Both the position numbers and the translations under genes were made by a program. Shown in pieces: positions 10,204-22,794 of a stretch of DNA of 64,000 nucleotides (positions are counted from its first letter, which is position 1; each line of letters opens with the position of its first letter). The DNA is from Malachius bipustulatus (lineage: Eukaryota > Arthropoda > Insecta > Coleoptera > Melyridae), in NCBI GenBank assembly GCA_910589415.1, contig OU342635.1:11904001-11968000 (forward strand), given 5' to 3'. The notes below the pieces were generated by a model. That model searched no databases, was not told the origin of the DNA, and saw only the letters and a program-made list of their open reading frames with translations.

Positions 10204-13193
10204 GAATTATTTATTTCACACTAAACTGATGTGAATACAATAAATAAATAAATACAAAAAACTATTGTTGAGTTTTTTTTCATATTTATCAATTATTTAT
10301 TATTAAGTTAAAATTGTAGATTGTAGACTTGTTCTTATGTTTCTTATTCTATGGAATTGTTGAGGGTAAAGTGAATAAGTTAACTCCCCTGAACTGAAGA
10401 GTACCGAAAAGATACATTTAATTATTATTAATCTAAAATTGTATATTTTATACTTGTTCTACGAGTTTGTGTTTGCTAAAATTTTTAAGTAAAGTCGTTT
10501 CATAAAGTACATGATTTGTTTTTATAATCTTTATGTGTTTGTAAGCGATTGTATATTTGGAACAACTGTTCCAAGTGAACTGGGATAAAAAAAATGTTCG
10601 TTAGAACTAAAATTATTATATTTTAAAGTATCGCATCTAATTAAGTACAGAACAGTCACACATTTGGATAGGGTGTTCAAACTATTGTATATAACTACTT
10701 ACCATTGCATTGGGTAGAGTTAGAGTATCTATACAAAGTTAACTCTGTACTCAGCAGGGCCGAATTATCCGTAAAGCAATACATATAGGAAAGCAGTTGC
10801 TTAGGGGCGCCAAAGGCTTGGGGGGAGCAGGGGCGCTATCACCCGTATTCAACATTTATTTACCAAATGCTTCAACTGGGCAAAAAACTAAGTTTTAATA
10901 ATAATTTGTTATTACAAATAAAATTCTATAGGATGTTTCAAATGCATGTACCATAAACCATAATGTGCGAGGCAACACCTCCCCCCTCCGCAATAAGTTA
11001 AAACAAAAATGACACCTTTCCACTGCGGCCTGATTTATTGTTTTATTGCATTATTATTCAAGAGACTGCAATATTGAATATACATACTTAGTTATTTGAT
11101 ATAATTCATCACAGATCCTAAAGCAATTAACAGATGTCAATCAGTTGTACTTACAGAGGTGTCTTTATTGGAGGTTTCTTCTTAATTTATTTCTATGAAG
11201 TGTACCCTAATGGCTGAAAGTGAATACAAAATAATCCAAGTGCCAGAAAAATCGAGAAGGTAATTATGGAGATGAGCGGCATGGATATAGGGCGAAATGG
11301 CTTATACTATCGGATAGCTTGTGTCTGTAGGAGTATCAAGGTACCATTGAATTTTTGCGCCGGCAAGTAATAGTCGAGAAATAAGGCCTTAAAGTGTCAT
11401 TACGTGTGTTTGTACATATAAGCTCGACGGGAAGCACGCACTCAGAGTCGTATGTCCGACCGAGTGCGGCTTCCTGTTCGAGCGTATTATGTACGAATAT
11501 ACGCGTATTAGGGCAAGGATGAAACTTTGAGGCCTTATTTCTCGACTATTACTTGCCGGCGCAAAAATTCAATGGTACCTTGATACTCCTAGAGACACAA
11601 GCTATCCGATAGTATAAGCCAAATCGCCCTATACCAATGCCGCTCATCTCCATAATGACCATCGAGAATTTAAAAAAACTGATCATGTATTGCAAAAAAC
11701 CACGAAAAATGATAGTTTTTTTTACCGCAAATTTGGTCATAGTATACACAAACAATATAATAAAAAAAGAACATATTTGGCAGGTCAATGAATATATTTT
11801 CGTTCAAATTAAACTTATAAAAAATCTTGTTGACCGGTTTCGAGTGTTAACCCATCCTCAGGGTCAGCAGTTTTACAAGATTCACAGTCCCAATAAATCA
11901 AGAGAAGAATACTGAATAACCTAACCTCTACTGTTCCCGAGTGAGGGAAGAAGAATATTTCTGGGTACTAAGGGGTTTCTGCATTTAGGCATACCGGATC
12001 CCTAGCCAGGCGCATGTGATTTGACGTAAGTCCCGTTATAAACTGTCAAAGTGTAATGAATTTTTTAAACAAAATCATAGGTTAATTTAAAAATATAGAC
12101 AGTCTCGTTTAAGCTTTTAACGACGGTCTCTAATGATTGTAAGTAACAGAGCTATCATATATATAACGCAATTCAAACATGGAATGACTTTTTTAAATGA
12201 CTATAAATACTTTTTATAGGCGTTACTACTTACCTACCGCAATCATTTTCTAACAGTTTCCTGAAATATAGCATCAAATCATATATCTGGGTACCCCCAT
12301 ATATATTGCTCTTTAGGCCCGTAAACTGACCTAAAATTCTCGGACATGCGCGCAGGACTCGAAGTAATTACGATAGAGGTACTCGAAACCCCTAATAGCA
12401 ATATAGGAGTATTAGACATATGTATCAAATAGGCCTATAATTCTTCACTATCCAACAGCAGTAATCGTTTTAAAATTCATTTAAATGTCTGAAGATCCCG
12501 CTTAGAAAGTACCGAAACATGTATGTAATATACGCTAAGTAAGTATCGGAATGTTTGTGGAACGCGCGCCTCCTCGTGGATTTTTTTCGCACTTTTGTGC
12601 GGCATACTAATGGTTGACAGCTCGTTTCAGTTTCAATAAAATGAAAACCTTTCTTAAAATCATTATTTGGAAGTGTATTTCTAGATTTTTGAATTTATTA
12701 TGACTACAATTATTATTAAAAGTCATTTCCAAGCACGCAGTCTCGACTGCTTTCGTTTTAAATCGTTGAGAAATGGGCGAAATCTCATGATGAGTTTTCA
12801 CATGAGCGATGTTAGAGAATACCTTTACATATGGAACTTTTCTTCAAGGAAGGAACCGCTCTTTTAGAGAGACTCCTGGTGCACATATAGCACTCATAAA
12901 AATGAAAAAACCTATTATTGTCCCATTGTTCAGGTGATATATTAATTGTTCATTTAAAAAAATATCACCTTTCTTATCAAAACATAATAAGTTCACATTT
13001 CATCTCATGTTTTAGGGTTGTTTATTCAGCTTATGTATAATAAGTCGAAGAGTTTTGGACATATTTTGCAGCTGTAAAGCAAGAAAATGTTACCCTTTGT
13101 CTTAAATACAGCTCGAAAAAATTATAGCAGCAGTTATTGTTTTATTAGTATTACTTATATGCCTTAAATTATTGACTAAAATTTTTAACTTTA
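10204..13193. other. Intergenic stretch, AT-rich, one foldback MITE
   Basis: After the Rec8-like stop there are several AATAAA signals (10240-10252). Apart from the foldback element at 11262-11659 and a GACCGGTTTCGAGTGTTAAC-type segment at about 11833 (a motif that recurs in arthropod repeats), I see no exon or structural RNA. Confidence 0.5.
11262..11659. mobile_element. Foldback MITE with arms of about 115-120 bp
   Basis: The left arm at 11262-11385 (ATTATGGAGATGAGCGGCAT through GCGCCGGCAAGTAATAGTCG to AAGGCCT) is repeated in reverse at about 11531-11659 with few mismatches. The 145-bp centre is also partly self-complementary (GCTCGACGGGAAGC against GCTTCCTGTTCGAGC). No coding capacity. 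The transcript would form a very long hairpin. Confidence 0.8.
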
Positions 13194-13199
13194 ATTTAC

Positions 13200-13423
13200 T
13201 GTTATATCCAACATATTGAGTTTGAGTTTAGTTTAGATGTTTACATCAATGACAGAAGATATCTTTGTATTCAAAATGACGTTGACATGTCATGTTTACT
13301 TTTAAACTTCATACTAAAAAGGGAATAGAAAAATAACTACTGAATTATTACATTATTTGTATCCTGATCAATAAAAGTATGAAGACATGAAACATGAACA
13401 TTTTCCTTTATTCAAACATAATA
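13200..13423 (+). repeat. 5' LTR of element A
   Basis: Begins TGTTATATCCAACATATTGA and ends CAAACATAATA. It contains AATAAAAG at about 13371, a likely polyadenylation signal. Its copy is at 23632-23855. Confidence 0.9.
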
Positions 13424-13535
13424 ATTGGCGACGAGGTGAAGCATAAATCATTACAACACAACACAGAATATCAAGTGTCCGCAAAGCTAGAACAGAGCTG
13501 CTATAATCTAAATTAAAGAAAAAACAAAGAACAAA

Positions 13536-16500
13536 ATGGACCCCAATCAGTTCCAACAATTTTTGAAGCTGCAACAGGAGAGTTTTGCAGCAATGCTGGA
13601 GCATTTAACTACCAGACAACAGCAACAGCGTCAGGAGGTTACCGAACCTACCCCTAATACTACAATTATGTACAATAATTTTGAATCCTTCGAAAAATCC
13701 AAAGAAAGTTTTCAACAATATGTGGAACGTTTCGAAAACTACTTGGAGTTAAAAAGTATCACAAAAGGAAGTACTACTTCAAGATCAATTCTCCTAAACA
13801 GCATCGGAGCTGAACATTATGATCTACTAAAAACTGCAAGTGCTCCCAAAGAGATAGCTACATTAACTTATGAAGAAATTGTTAAAACCCTCCAACAACA
13901 GTTGGTGACGAAAACTAATACTGCAGTCGAGCGTCATAAATTTCTCAGTCACAAACAAGGTCCTGAACAAAGTATCAACGACTATGTTATACAACTCCGA
14001 AAATTTTCTCAAAATTGTAATTTCAAATGTGAATGTGGTAAATCCGTGACCGATATTTTTCTAAAATCCCAGTTTATCAGAGGTCTATATGATAAAGATA
14101 TAAGAGAACAGTTATTAATTGACAGTGAATTGAATTTTGAAGAAACGTTATTAAAAGCTCAGACTATAGAGGCATCAAAATTAGGTAATGAAGAGATTAC
14201 AGGTCAATCACACGTAAGCACATCATCAGCAATGGCTATGGATGTCAATTACATATCCCGACCTAGACAGAGATACGAAGTTAAAAATCAAGAAGACACA
14301 AGGTATGATAGTCGTCGTTCTTTACCACGACCCCGGGTCGACTATGTAAAACTAGGAATTCACAACTTATGTTTACGTTGCGGTCGGAACAATCATCGAG
14401 TGAATGAATGTAGAACAGATCGCAATTCCCTTCAGTGTACCGGCTGTAAGAAAATCGGTCATGTGAAGAAAGTTTGTATTAAAACATTACTAACAAGTCA
14501 ATCAAATGTCAATAGTGTCAAAGAACAAGTCAGTCACAGTAACGCCGTCGATTCGAATGAAGACGAGGAAGAAATATTCAAATATTATGGTGTGAATAAG
14601 ATTGTAGATATTTTTCAAAATGGGAAACCAGATGCTGGTGATTGTGACAAATATTTTACACGAGTTAAAATCAATGGCCATGAACAAGAATTTGAGGTTG
14701 ATTCCGGAGCAGGGTTCACATTTATTCCACGTCAAAAATTTAATGATCTCAACATTTTGTCTCCGGTTCAACACTCGGATGTAGCGTTTCGTTCGTACAC
14801 AGGTTATGTGTTCTTACCAGATGGTAAAGTCATGGTGGATGTCGAGTATAGAGGGAAGTTATCCCAAGAAGAGCTATACGTTGTCTCAGATAAATATGAC
14901 GCACTACTAGGAAGGGTATGGATTCGGCACTTAAAAATCAATCTTCAAGAAATTGATAAAGAACGATCAATAATCATTACAAAAGAGCCCAACAATAAGA
15001 TCCAACCAGTTGAAGAAATATTTTCAAAATACCAAGGTGTTTTTTCAGAAAAAATAGGGACCATCCCAAAGTTTAAAGTCAGCTTGCAACTTCGAAAAAA
15101 CGTGAAACCCATTTTTCATAGAGAGCGAGAGGTGCCATATGCTCTTCGCGAGAAAGTAGAAAAAGAATTGGAGTCCCTTGAGTCTCAAGGTATAATCAGC
15201 AAGGTCAATGCAAGTGACTGGGGCTCACCGCTAGTAGTAATCCCCAAGCCAGATGGGAATGTGAGGTTATGCGTGGATTACAAAGTTGGTGTTAACGAAA
15301 GGCTTGTTAGTGCTAATTATCCAATTAGAAAAATTGATGAAATATTGAATACTCTCAGAGATTCGAGATATTTCTGTACGCTAGACCTGTATAAGGCGTA
15401 CCTGCATGTAAAAGTGGATGACGAGAGCAGCCAGATACAAACCATATCCACACATCGTGGAACTTATCGCATGAACAGACTATCTTTTGGCATAAAAACG
15501 GCCCCGAGTGAATTCAACAGAATAATTGATCAAATTTTAAGAGACTTGCCAAAAACTGTATCGTATTTCGATGATATAATTGTGCATGGAAGAACACAAG
15601 AGGAATGCCACAAAAATTTAGATATGTGCTTGCAGAAAATGAAAGAGTATGATATACATCTGAATGCGAAAAAGTGCAAGTTTTTCAGTACAAAAATTGA
15701 GTACTTAGGCTACATCATCGAACATAACAAAATATCAAAAAGTCCAAATAAAATAAAAGCCATAACAGAGATGCCGAGGCCTGCAAATATTGAAGACGTC
15801 CGTCGTTTTCTCGGAATGGTGACGTATTATTCCCGATTTCTTCCAAGCAATTCTACGACCACATATCCACTTCGACAGCTTTTGAAGAAAAATGCGAGAT
15901 TCAATTGGTCCAATGCATGTGAAGCTGCATTCACCAAACTTAAGAATGAAATTGCGGGTGACCGTACCGTTACACCATACGATCCAACGCTTCCAATTGT
16001 ACTCACCTGTGACGCCAGCCCAGTGGGCGTTGCTGGAGTCCTGTCTCATATTGTCAACGATGTTGAACAACCTATTGCATTCGCATCTAGGGCCTTAACT
16101 GCAGCAGAACTGAATTATTCTCAGCTGGACCGCGAGGCTCTGGCTATAGTTTTTGCGGTCGCCCATTTCTTTAACTATCTATTTGGACGACATTTCAAGC
16201 TGGCTACGGATAATCGACCCTTAACAAGAATATTCCACCAAAATTCAAAATTGCCACCAATGACATCGGCACGCTTACTCAGGTACGCTGCTTACCTCTC
16301 ATCGTTTGATTACGAGGTGATATTCAAAAAAGGTAGCGAAAATGTCGATGCTGATTGTCTTTCGAGGGCTCCGATTAAGCAACATAAATTGTCCGGAGAC
16401 CAGGCTATCAACAAAGAAATCAACTCTGTGTGCATGAGAAGCGTCAATGAAATCTCTACGAATTTGATAAATGCAGAAGTTATTCATAAGGAAACCATTT

Positions 16501-17225
16501 CCGACTATGAATTGTCCAGAATTATACAAGAGATGGAAATCAATCCTGAACTTTCATACGATTTCACCCTCGAGGCAGGCATCCTATTTAGGGGTCAACG
16601 TGTTGTAATCCCAAAAGTACTACAACCAACTGTCCTAAATGAGCTTCATCGAACCCATATAGGTATCACTAAGATGAAGCAGCTTGCTCGTCGTTATGTA
16701 TATTGGAAAGGGATTGACGGAGACATAGAAACATTATCCAGAACATGCCAGATGTGTGCAGAGATAAAAAGAAATCCCACAAAAGTGCCGCTTCATCCAT
16801 GGGACGATCCAGAAGAAAATTGGGACAGAATACATGTCGATTATGCAGGCCCCTTTCAAGACCATTTTTTTCTAATTGTTGTTGATGCGAAATCAAGATG
16901 GTGTGAAATCAAGATTTGCCGAAGTGCACCTACGTCTTCTCATACTATTGAAATGTTATCAGATATTTTTGCCAGCCATGGCTATCCACATGTTTTAGTC
17001 TCAGATAATGCAACCATTTTTGTAAGTCGTGAATTTAACTTGTACTGTGCTAGAAATGGTATAATGCAGAAACTCATCGCTCCAGGACACCCAGCAACCA
17101 ATGGGTTGGCTGAGAGGAATGTGCAAACATTGAAGAATAGACTGAAGACAATGAGCAAGGACCGCATACCTATGCAAACAAAAATTAACGAAATCCTGTT
17201 CAGATATCGTGCTACCCCTTTAGCT
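13536..17225 (+). CDS. Gag-pol polyprotein of element A, 5' part (split by LINE)
   Basis: One open frame encodes Gag and Pol. Approximate residues: capsid-like 40-230; two CCHC knuckles (CLRCGRNNHRVNEC and CTGCKKIGHVKKVC, about 278-315); aspartic protease with a DSG at about 389; reverse transcriptase about 530-720 with YFDD at about 676; RNase H from TCDASPVG (about 826); integrase with a Cys-Cys pair CQMC and the Asp-Asp-Glu triad in HVDYAGPF, SDNATIF and GLAERN (about 1100-1191). The element's own frame ends at 17225, where the LINE begins; a further 24 codons of LINE sequence run to a stop at 17297. The frame resumes after the LINE. Known role: the proteins make the particle, copy the RNA and integrate the DNA. 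This copy is disrupted. Confidence 0.92.
17212..17225. other. Left target-site duplication of nested LINE
   Basis: CTACCCCTTTAGCT at 17212-17225 is repeated exactly at 22884-22897, immediately after the LINE tail. It defines the insertion point inside the integrase coding region. Confidence 0.9.
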
Positions 17226-17746
17226 CCTGTGTGGTTGAGGTACCCATCAGGCGCGTCCCAGGTGGCGGATAGGGAACGGCCTCACAGTGATCGATAGTGA
17301 GTGAGGTTAGCAGCGGTGATAGAGCTCGTCGGATTTAAAACTCCAGACTGGCAGCTTAAAGCCCTGCCGCGGACCACCTCCCCCAACCTAGTTGTCGTGT
17401 CGTGACTAAAGGGTTTGCACAGGGGTTTCTTACGGCGCCGGAGAACGTCTAATTGTTGACTATCCGTTAAACCGTATCTCTCTGCTGCCGTGGACATGTC
17501 TCGCGAGCAGAGAGATGTGGGGGTTTTGGCTTAACCGCCTGAACCAAGAGGAGACAACCTCATCAAAAACCTAAATCCTAAAGCGGAGGTCCAGGCTGAT
17601 AGGATGCGTGGCTGGATAGGAGACCAGTCTCTACTGGACCTAACCTCGGGGCACCGGGCGAAACCCCGTTGTACATAGCCTCCCCATTCCATGCAGGGCT
17701 CTGGTTTCGGGGAACATCATTTTCCCTAGCTTCTCGTGGGAACCAC

Positions 17747-19081
17747 ATGGAACCTAACAAGAACTTTAGCTCCGACGAGGGGAGCCATACCCTCGATCTC
17801 CCGGAAACGGAAGAACTAATGGAGATTGGTACCAATCCGACTCCAAATAACAGTCCGACCCCGGAAGATCGGGAAAGGGCGACGTTAAAGTCCCCAATCC
17901 CCGAATCTACGGGTCAGGAAAAGCTCTTGACTGAAGAGGGGTCCGATAAGACGGACCCTTCTTCAACAAGAAAACCGCGACTATCCGGAGCCGCAAGGAA
18001 ACGGCTTAGTCGTATGTTAAAAAGCGGGACTGACTACCAGACCGCTTTGAAAATAATCCTCGACGAACGTGACGCAGCCGGATCAATGGAGAGGGGCACA
18101 ACCCCCCCAGAACGATCCTTCACTGCGAAGCGAGGGAGGTCGGAGGAAAGCACTCCAACTGAACAGAGGCCAAAAAGGCCCTGCGAGGAAGGAGCTGCTA
18201 AGTTGTCATATGGGGACGCTGCCGCGGGTGTACGGGTTGGGATTATCCACCCGGACCATCCGAGGGCGTCCCTGAGTGACGAGCAACTGGGCGCTGTGCA
18301 GAGGTCAATCCTGACCGCTGTAGAGGAAATCCCAGACGGCGGGCCAGAGGTCAGATTCGAGCATTGCTCGAAACGGCCTGGATGGCTACTCATTACCTGC
18401 GCCGGGGAGAGGGCCGCCAACTGGTTGGAGGCTTCAGTTAATGACCTTAAACCGTGGGAGGGCGCTCTCCTAAAAGCGGTGAGAGGTGATGAGATCCCCA
18501 AACCTCACATCTGTGTGGCCTTCATCCCGGATGATGACGAAAATCGTCTCACTCCGGATAGGGTGCTCACTAGGCTGAGGAAAATGAACACGGTTCTGAA
18601 CACGCGGGAGTGGATTGTTCTACACCGCGAAAATTCGGGACCAGGTCAAACATGGACCTTCGCCGTCGACGAAGCGTCCATGAAAGGACTTGAAGGGCTA
18701 GGGTTCCGACCCTACTTCGGTCTCAATGGGAGGGTGCTTTTCCGCCCTAAGATCCGAGGTGGGGGAATAACCCAAAAAGCCCCTCCAAATGAAGGTCTGA
18801 TAAGAGACCGGGCCCCCCCGAAGGTGAGCGAAAAACCGCCCCTTCTGGCAGGGGAGCGCCCAAATCAAGCTGCCTTGGCAGGGCCGTCCGAGATGCGGGT
18901 TGCCCCAGATCAGAGCGGCCGCAAACCGCCTGGTAGGGGGACAGCCCCTCCTCGGCCTGGGCCGTCAGGGCACAAATACAAGGGGGGGAAGGGAAAAATG
19001 AACCGCCCCCCCAGACAGAAAGAAAGCTCTGGTGCTACCGGGAAGGACAAATCCGCCCGGCCTGCACCAGAAAAGAAATAA
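17747..19081 (+). CDS. LINE ORF1 protein
   Basis: The open frame reaches back to 17669, but MEPNKNFSSDEG at 17747 is the better start because the acidic N-terminus begins there. About 445 residues: an acidic, Ser/Pro-rich N-terminus, a basic segment (KPRLSGAARKRLSR), then a folded domain at about 150-340 (LTAVEEIPDGG through GFRPYFGLNGRVLFRPK) that resembles the DUF4780 type found in arthropod retroelement ORF1s. The tail is Pro/Gly/Lys-rich. No CCHC knuckle is visible. ORF1 proteins bind element RNA and form the RNP. The stop is 26 bp before ORF2, so reinitiation is plausible. Confidence 0.75.
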   Translation: MEPNKNFSSDEGSHTLDLPETEELMEIGTNPTPNNSPTPEDRERATLKSPIPESTGQEKLLTEEGSDKTDPSSTRKPRLSGAARKRLSRMLKSGTDYQTALKIILDERDAAGSMERGTTPPERSFTAKRGRSEESTPTEQRPKRPCEEGAAKLSYGDAAAGVRVGIIHPDHPRASLSDEQLGAVQRSILTAVEEIPDGGPEVRFEHCSKRPGWLLITCAGERAANWLEASVNDLKPWEGALLKAVRGDEIPKPHICVAFIPDDDENRLTPDRVLTRLRKMNTVLNTREWIVLHRENSGPGQTWTFAVDEASMKGLEGLGFRPYFGLNGRVLFRPKIRGGGITQKAPPNEGLIRDRAPPKVSEKPPLLAGERPNQAALAGPSEMRVAPDQSGRKPPGRGTAPPRPGPSGHKYKGGKGKMNRPPRQKESSGATGKDKSARPAPEKK

Positions 19082-19107
19082 CCCCCCCCCCTCACCCCAT
19101 ACCCTTC

Positions 19108-22100
19108 ATGTGCCTAACATCCCAATCTACCACCCAATTTCCCCTCCACAATTCCCACATAAAATGTATACAACTCAACCTCCAACATGCCACAGCAGCA
19201 AGTTATGTTCTTGGCAGGAGGTTCATAAGAGAGCAATTTGACATTGCGCTACTCCAGGAACCATGGCTGGACAAGTCTGGCAAAATAAGAGGCCTGGGAA
19301 ACTTATCTGCCAAGGTGATAGCAGTCGGCTCAGAGCATTCGCCGAGAGCCTGCATCTTGGTCAAGAACAACCTAAACTTCTATGTCCTTTCAGACTACTG
19401 CGCCCGAGACATTACGACAGTCAAAGTTACTCTCCCGGTGGGGAACAGCAGAACGGAATTAATCGTCTGCTCAGCATACTTCCCGGGAGATAGATCTGCC
19501 GAACAACCTCCTCCTACAATAGTGCGAAATCTGGTCGCCTATTGTCGTGGGAACAACCTACAACTTATCGTTGGATGTGACGCAAACTCGCACCACCTAG
19601 CTTGGGGGAGCACGGACATCAACGAAAGAGGTGAGTCGCTCTATAACTTTATAATAGGTGAAAAACTTATTGTGAATAACATCGGCTCCAAACCAACCTT
19701 CGTCACAAAAAATAGACAGGAGGTACTAGATATAACATTCAGCTCAAACTTTATAAGCAATAGGATAACCAACTGGCAGGTATCCTCTGAACCTTCCTGC
19801 TCAGACCATAGACAAATAGTGTTCGACATCGAAATAGGTCATAGACCTATTGTGGAATATCGTGATCCAAAAAGAACAGACTGGAGCGGATATGAAAAAT
19901 CCCTCCAGACTGGACTTGAGACCGTTATCCCCACAATAAAAAATCGTGATGATATTGAAATTGCGGCGGAACAAGTCCGGAACGCAATAATATCAGCCTA
20001 TCACGAAAACTGTCCACCAAAAACGAAGAGAAACGACAGGAAAGTCGACTGGTGGAACAAAGACCTAGAGAAAAGAAGAAAAGAAGTTCGACGACTCTTC
20101 AATCGAGCTAAAGAGATGGGTAACTGGGATGAATACAGAACTAAGCTAACGGAGTACTACAAAGAGATCAGACGATCTAAAAGAGAGTCCTGGAGAAGGT
20201 TCTGCGAGAGCATCCATGATCTGCCCCGCAGCGCCAGAATTCACAAGATTCTCTCAAGAGATCCGACACAGCCATTTGGCTCGATAAAACGACCAGACGG
20301 TTCATTTACGGACTCAGAAAAGGAAACGTTAGAACTCCTAAAGGAAAATCACTTCCCAGGTAGCTCGCCTCTGTACAATCAGTGGCAGCTGAATTCCGGA
20401 GGACGTATAAATCGACCTCAAAAATCGGAATGGAAAGTCTGCCGCTCGATCATTACAGCCAAGGCAATTGAAAACGCTGTAAAAACTTTTCAGCCTTTCA
20501 AGACACCTGGAGAGGACGGCATCTTTCCTGCCCTATTACAAAGGGGCATAAAGATACTGACGCCCTCTCTTATAAAATTATTCAGGGCTAGTCTGGCATG
20601 GAACTACATTCCATCCAGCTGGGCGGCAACAAGGGTGGTGTACGTTCCCAAAGTGGGCCGTACAGAGCCACACCCTAAGTCATTCAGACCCATTAGCCTT
20701 ACATCCTTTATACTGAAAAGTCTAGAGAGAATGCTAGATGTACACATCAGGAGGAGTGTCTTAGTTTCACACCCTCTGAATGTGCACCAGTATGCCTATC
20801 AAGCTGGCAAATCAACCGATTTGGCACTTAATAACCTCGTGGGGAAGATCACCAAGTCTCTTGACAACAAAGAGATCATGGTGGGAGTCTTCCTCGACAT
20901 AGAAGGAGCATTTAACAATGCATTACCAAACTCACTGTATGAAGCAGCAGTTTCCAGAGGAATAGAACCGGTCATAAACGGCTGGATCCGTAATATGCTA
21001 GATAGTAGGATGATAACGACCTCGATGGGAGGAGTTGAAGTCAGTTTCAGGCCGGGGAGAGGGTGCCCACAGGGAGGAGTACTCTCCCCCCTACTATGGA
21101 CCCTTCTTGTAGACGACCTGCTGGCGATCCTCTCCCTATGGAGAGTTGAGGTTCAAGCATATGCGGATGACCTTGTAATAATGATCAAAGGAAACTCCGA
21201 GAGGACAATATCCAATGTCCTTCAGGAAGTTCTTCAAGTCACGTATCAGTGGTGCGAGAGGGAGCAGATGTCTGTAAATCCTCGCAAAACTGTTATAGTA
21301 CCATTCACTAGACGAAAAAGGCTGGAAGACCTTATACCACCTACTCTTCAAGGAGTAGTTATACCATTTGCGGAGGAGGCTAAATATCTAGGTATCACAC
21401 TTGATAGGAAGCTACTATGGAACTCCCATCTGGAAAAGATTATCCACAGAGCAAAGCTCTCCCTATGGAGTTGCAAAAAGATCTGTGGAAGAACTTGGGG
21501 CACTGGTCCCAAGCAAATACACTGGATATATGTAACGATCATTAGACCAATGATCGCATATGGCTGTGTAGCTTGGTGGTCCAAAGGCTTACAAGCCTTG
21601 GCCAAAATGAAGCTGTCAAGTCTGCAAAGACAAGCATGCCTGGCAATCAGTGGAGCAATGAGCACCACACCGTCGGCGGCTATGGAAATACTTCTGGACC
21701 TTCCTCCACTCCATATATACTTGGAAAGAGAGGCCAGATGGACAACGTACAGACTACTACAGGTAGCACGAAGCACACAAATGGCTTGTGTCATGGAACG
21801 GACCAGTCTACTGGACGACACTCAAAGTCACAGTCTTCTGGGTATGCCCTCAGACATGATGCCATACACAACAAACCACTGCACTGCATACAACGTCCTC
21901 TTTCCAAGCAGAGACGAATGGGAGCGTAACTCAAACGACCTCCTCAAAGCAGACCTCACGTGGTTTACCGACGGTTCAAAGACTCCAACGGGAGTTGGAT
22001 CCGGAGCGTACGACGCTGGGTCAAGACGAGAATTCTTTGCAAACCTGGGTCAGTACGCAACAATATTTCAGGCAGAAATATATGCCATTGTACTCAGCGC

Positions 22101-22794
22101 GCAGATGCTGGATGAAACGCACTGCACGCGGAAAACAATTAAAATCTTCTCAGATAGCCAAGCGGCCCTAAAAGCCCTTTGCTCCATTCGTTGCAATTCC
22201 AAACTAGTATGGAACTGTCAAGCAGCACTCAATGAGGTAGCTAAAAACAATAACTTGACTCTGGTCTGGATTCCAGGTCACTCCGGCCTTGGAGAGAACG
22301 AAATAGCCGACTCTCTGGCTAGAAGAGCAACTGAATCCAAATTTACAGGACCGGAACCTGCTCTTGGCATATCCTCAAATACTGCCAAAACAACAATAGA
22401 CACCTGGGCGGAAAACAAGGTACTTCGGTACTGGCAAACTCTACCAGGATTAACTCACTCTAAGACCTTCATTGAGGGACCCTCGAGAAACAGAGCTAAA
22501 AAGCTACTGGAACTCAAAAGGACTGACCTAAGGGCCCTAATAGGCCTATACACAGGACACTGCAAAGTGAACCACCACTTACACAGGATGAATCTAGCCG
22601 ATAACGCAGAATGTCGCCTGTGTTTGGAGGATGTAGAAACAGCAGAGCATGTTCTATGCAACTGCCCCGCCTTAGGAAGAACCAGGCACTCAACGTTCGG
22701 AAAAGTACTTCTCTCTCCGAGAGACCTGGATACATTCACACCATCTAAGGTCATTAGCTTTTTAAAAAGCAGTGGCCTGCTAGAGTGGATGTAA
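19108..22794 (+). CDS. LINE ORF2: endonuclease, reverse transcriptase, RNase H
   Basis: 1228 codons, intact. The N-terminal AP-type endonuclease shows LQEPW, GCDANSHHLAWGS and CSDHRQIVFDIE (about residues 50-240). The reverse transcriptase shows FLDIEGAF, QGGVLSPLLW and AYADDL (about 590-690). RNase H shows WFTDGSKT, AEIYAI, SDSQAALKAL and WIPGHSGLGENEIADSLA (about 950-1075). A C-terminal Cys/His cluster (CRLCLEDVETAEHVLCNC) is typical of LINE ORF2. Known role: nicks the target and primes reverse transcription. The true start may be a few codons inside the frame, since the first 25 residues are not conserved-looking. Confidence 0.92.
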   Translation: MCLTSQSTTQFPLHNSHIKCIQLNLQHATAASYVLGRRFIREQFDIALLQEPWLDKSGKIRGLGNLSAKVIAVGSEHSPRACILVKNNLNFYVLSDYCARDITTVKVTLPVGNSRTELIVCSAYFPGDRSAEQPPPTIVRNLVAYCRGNNLQLIVGCDANSHHLAWGSTDINERGESLYNFIIGEKLIVNNIGSKPTFVTKNRQEVLDITFSSNFISNRITNWQVSSEPSCSDHRQIVFDIEIGHRPIVEYRDPKRTDWSGYEKSLQTGLETVIPTIKNRDDIEIAAEQVRNAIISAYHENCPPKTKRNDRKVDWWNKDLEKRRKEVRRLFNRAKEMGNWDEYRTKLTEYYKEIRRSKRESWRRFCESIHDLPRSARIHKILSRDPTQPFGSIKRPDGSFTDSEKETLELLKENHFPGSSPLYNQWQLNSGGRINRPQKSEWKVCRSIITAKAIENAVKTFQPFKTPGEDGIFPALLQRGIKILTPSLIKLFRASLAWNYIPSSWAATRVVYVPKVGRTEPHPKSFRPISLTSFILKSLERMLDVHIRRSVLVSHPLNVHQYAYQAGKSTDLALNNLVGKITKSLDNKEIMVGVFLDIEGAFNNALPNSLYEAAVSRGIEPVINGWIRNMLDSRMITTSMGGVEVSFRPGRGCPQGGVLSPLLWTLLVDDLLAILSLWRVEVQAYADDLVIMIKGNSERTISNVLQEVLQVTYQWCEREQMSVNPRKTVIVPFTRRKRLEDLIPPTLQGVVIPFAEEAKYLGITLDRKLLWNSHLEKIIHRAKLSLWSCKKICGRTWGTGPKQIHWIYVTIIRPMIAYGCVAWWSKGLQALAKMKLSSLQRQACLAISGAMSTTPSAAMEILLDLPPLHIYLEREARWTTYRLLQVARSTQMACVMERTSLLDDTQSHSLLGMPSDMMPYTTNHCTAYNVLFPSRDEWERNSNDLLKADLTWFTDGSKTPTGVGSGAYDAGSRREFFANLGQYATIFQAEIYAIVLSAQMLDETHCTRKTIKIFSDSQAALKALCSIRCNSKLVWNCQAALNEVAKNNNLTLVWIPGHSGLGENEIADSLARRATESKFTGPEPALGISSNTAKTTIDTWAENKVLRYWQTLPGLTHSKTFIEGPSRNRAKKLLELKRTDLRALIGLYTGHCKVNHHLHRMNLADNAECRLCLEDVETAEHVLCNCPALGRTRHSTFGKVLLSPRDLDTFTPSKVISFLKSSGLLEWM

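Noticed and set aside
18034..18501. 155-codon open frame on the minus strand
   Set aside because: It is antisense to LINE ORF1, follows that gene's codon pattern and has no family resemblance.
21348..21821. 157-codon open frame on the minus strand
   Set aside because: Antisense shadow of LINE ORF2 (reverse transcriptase to linker region).
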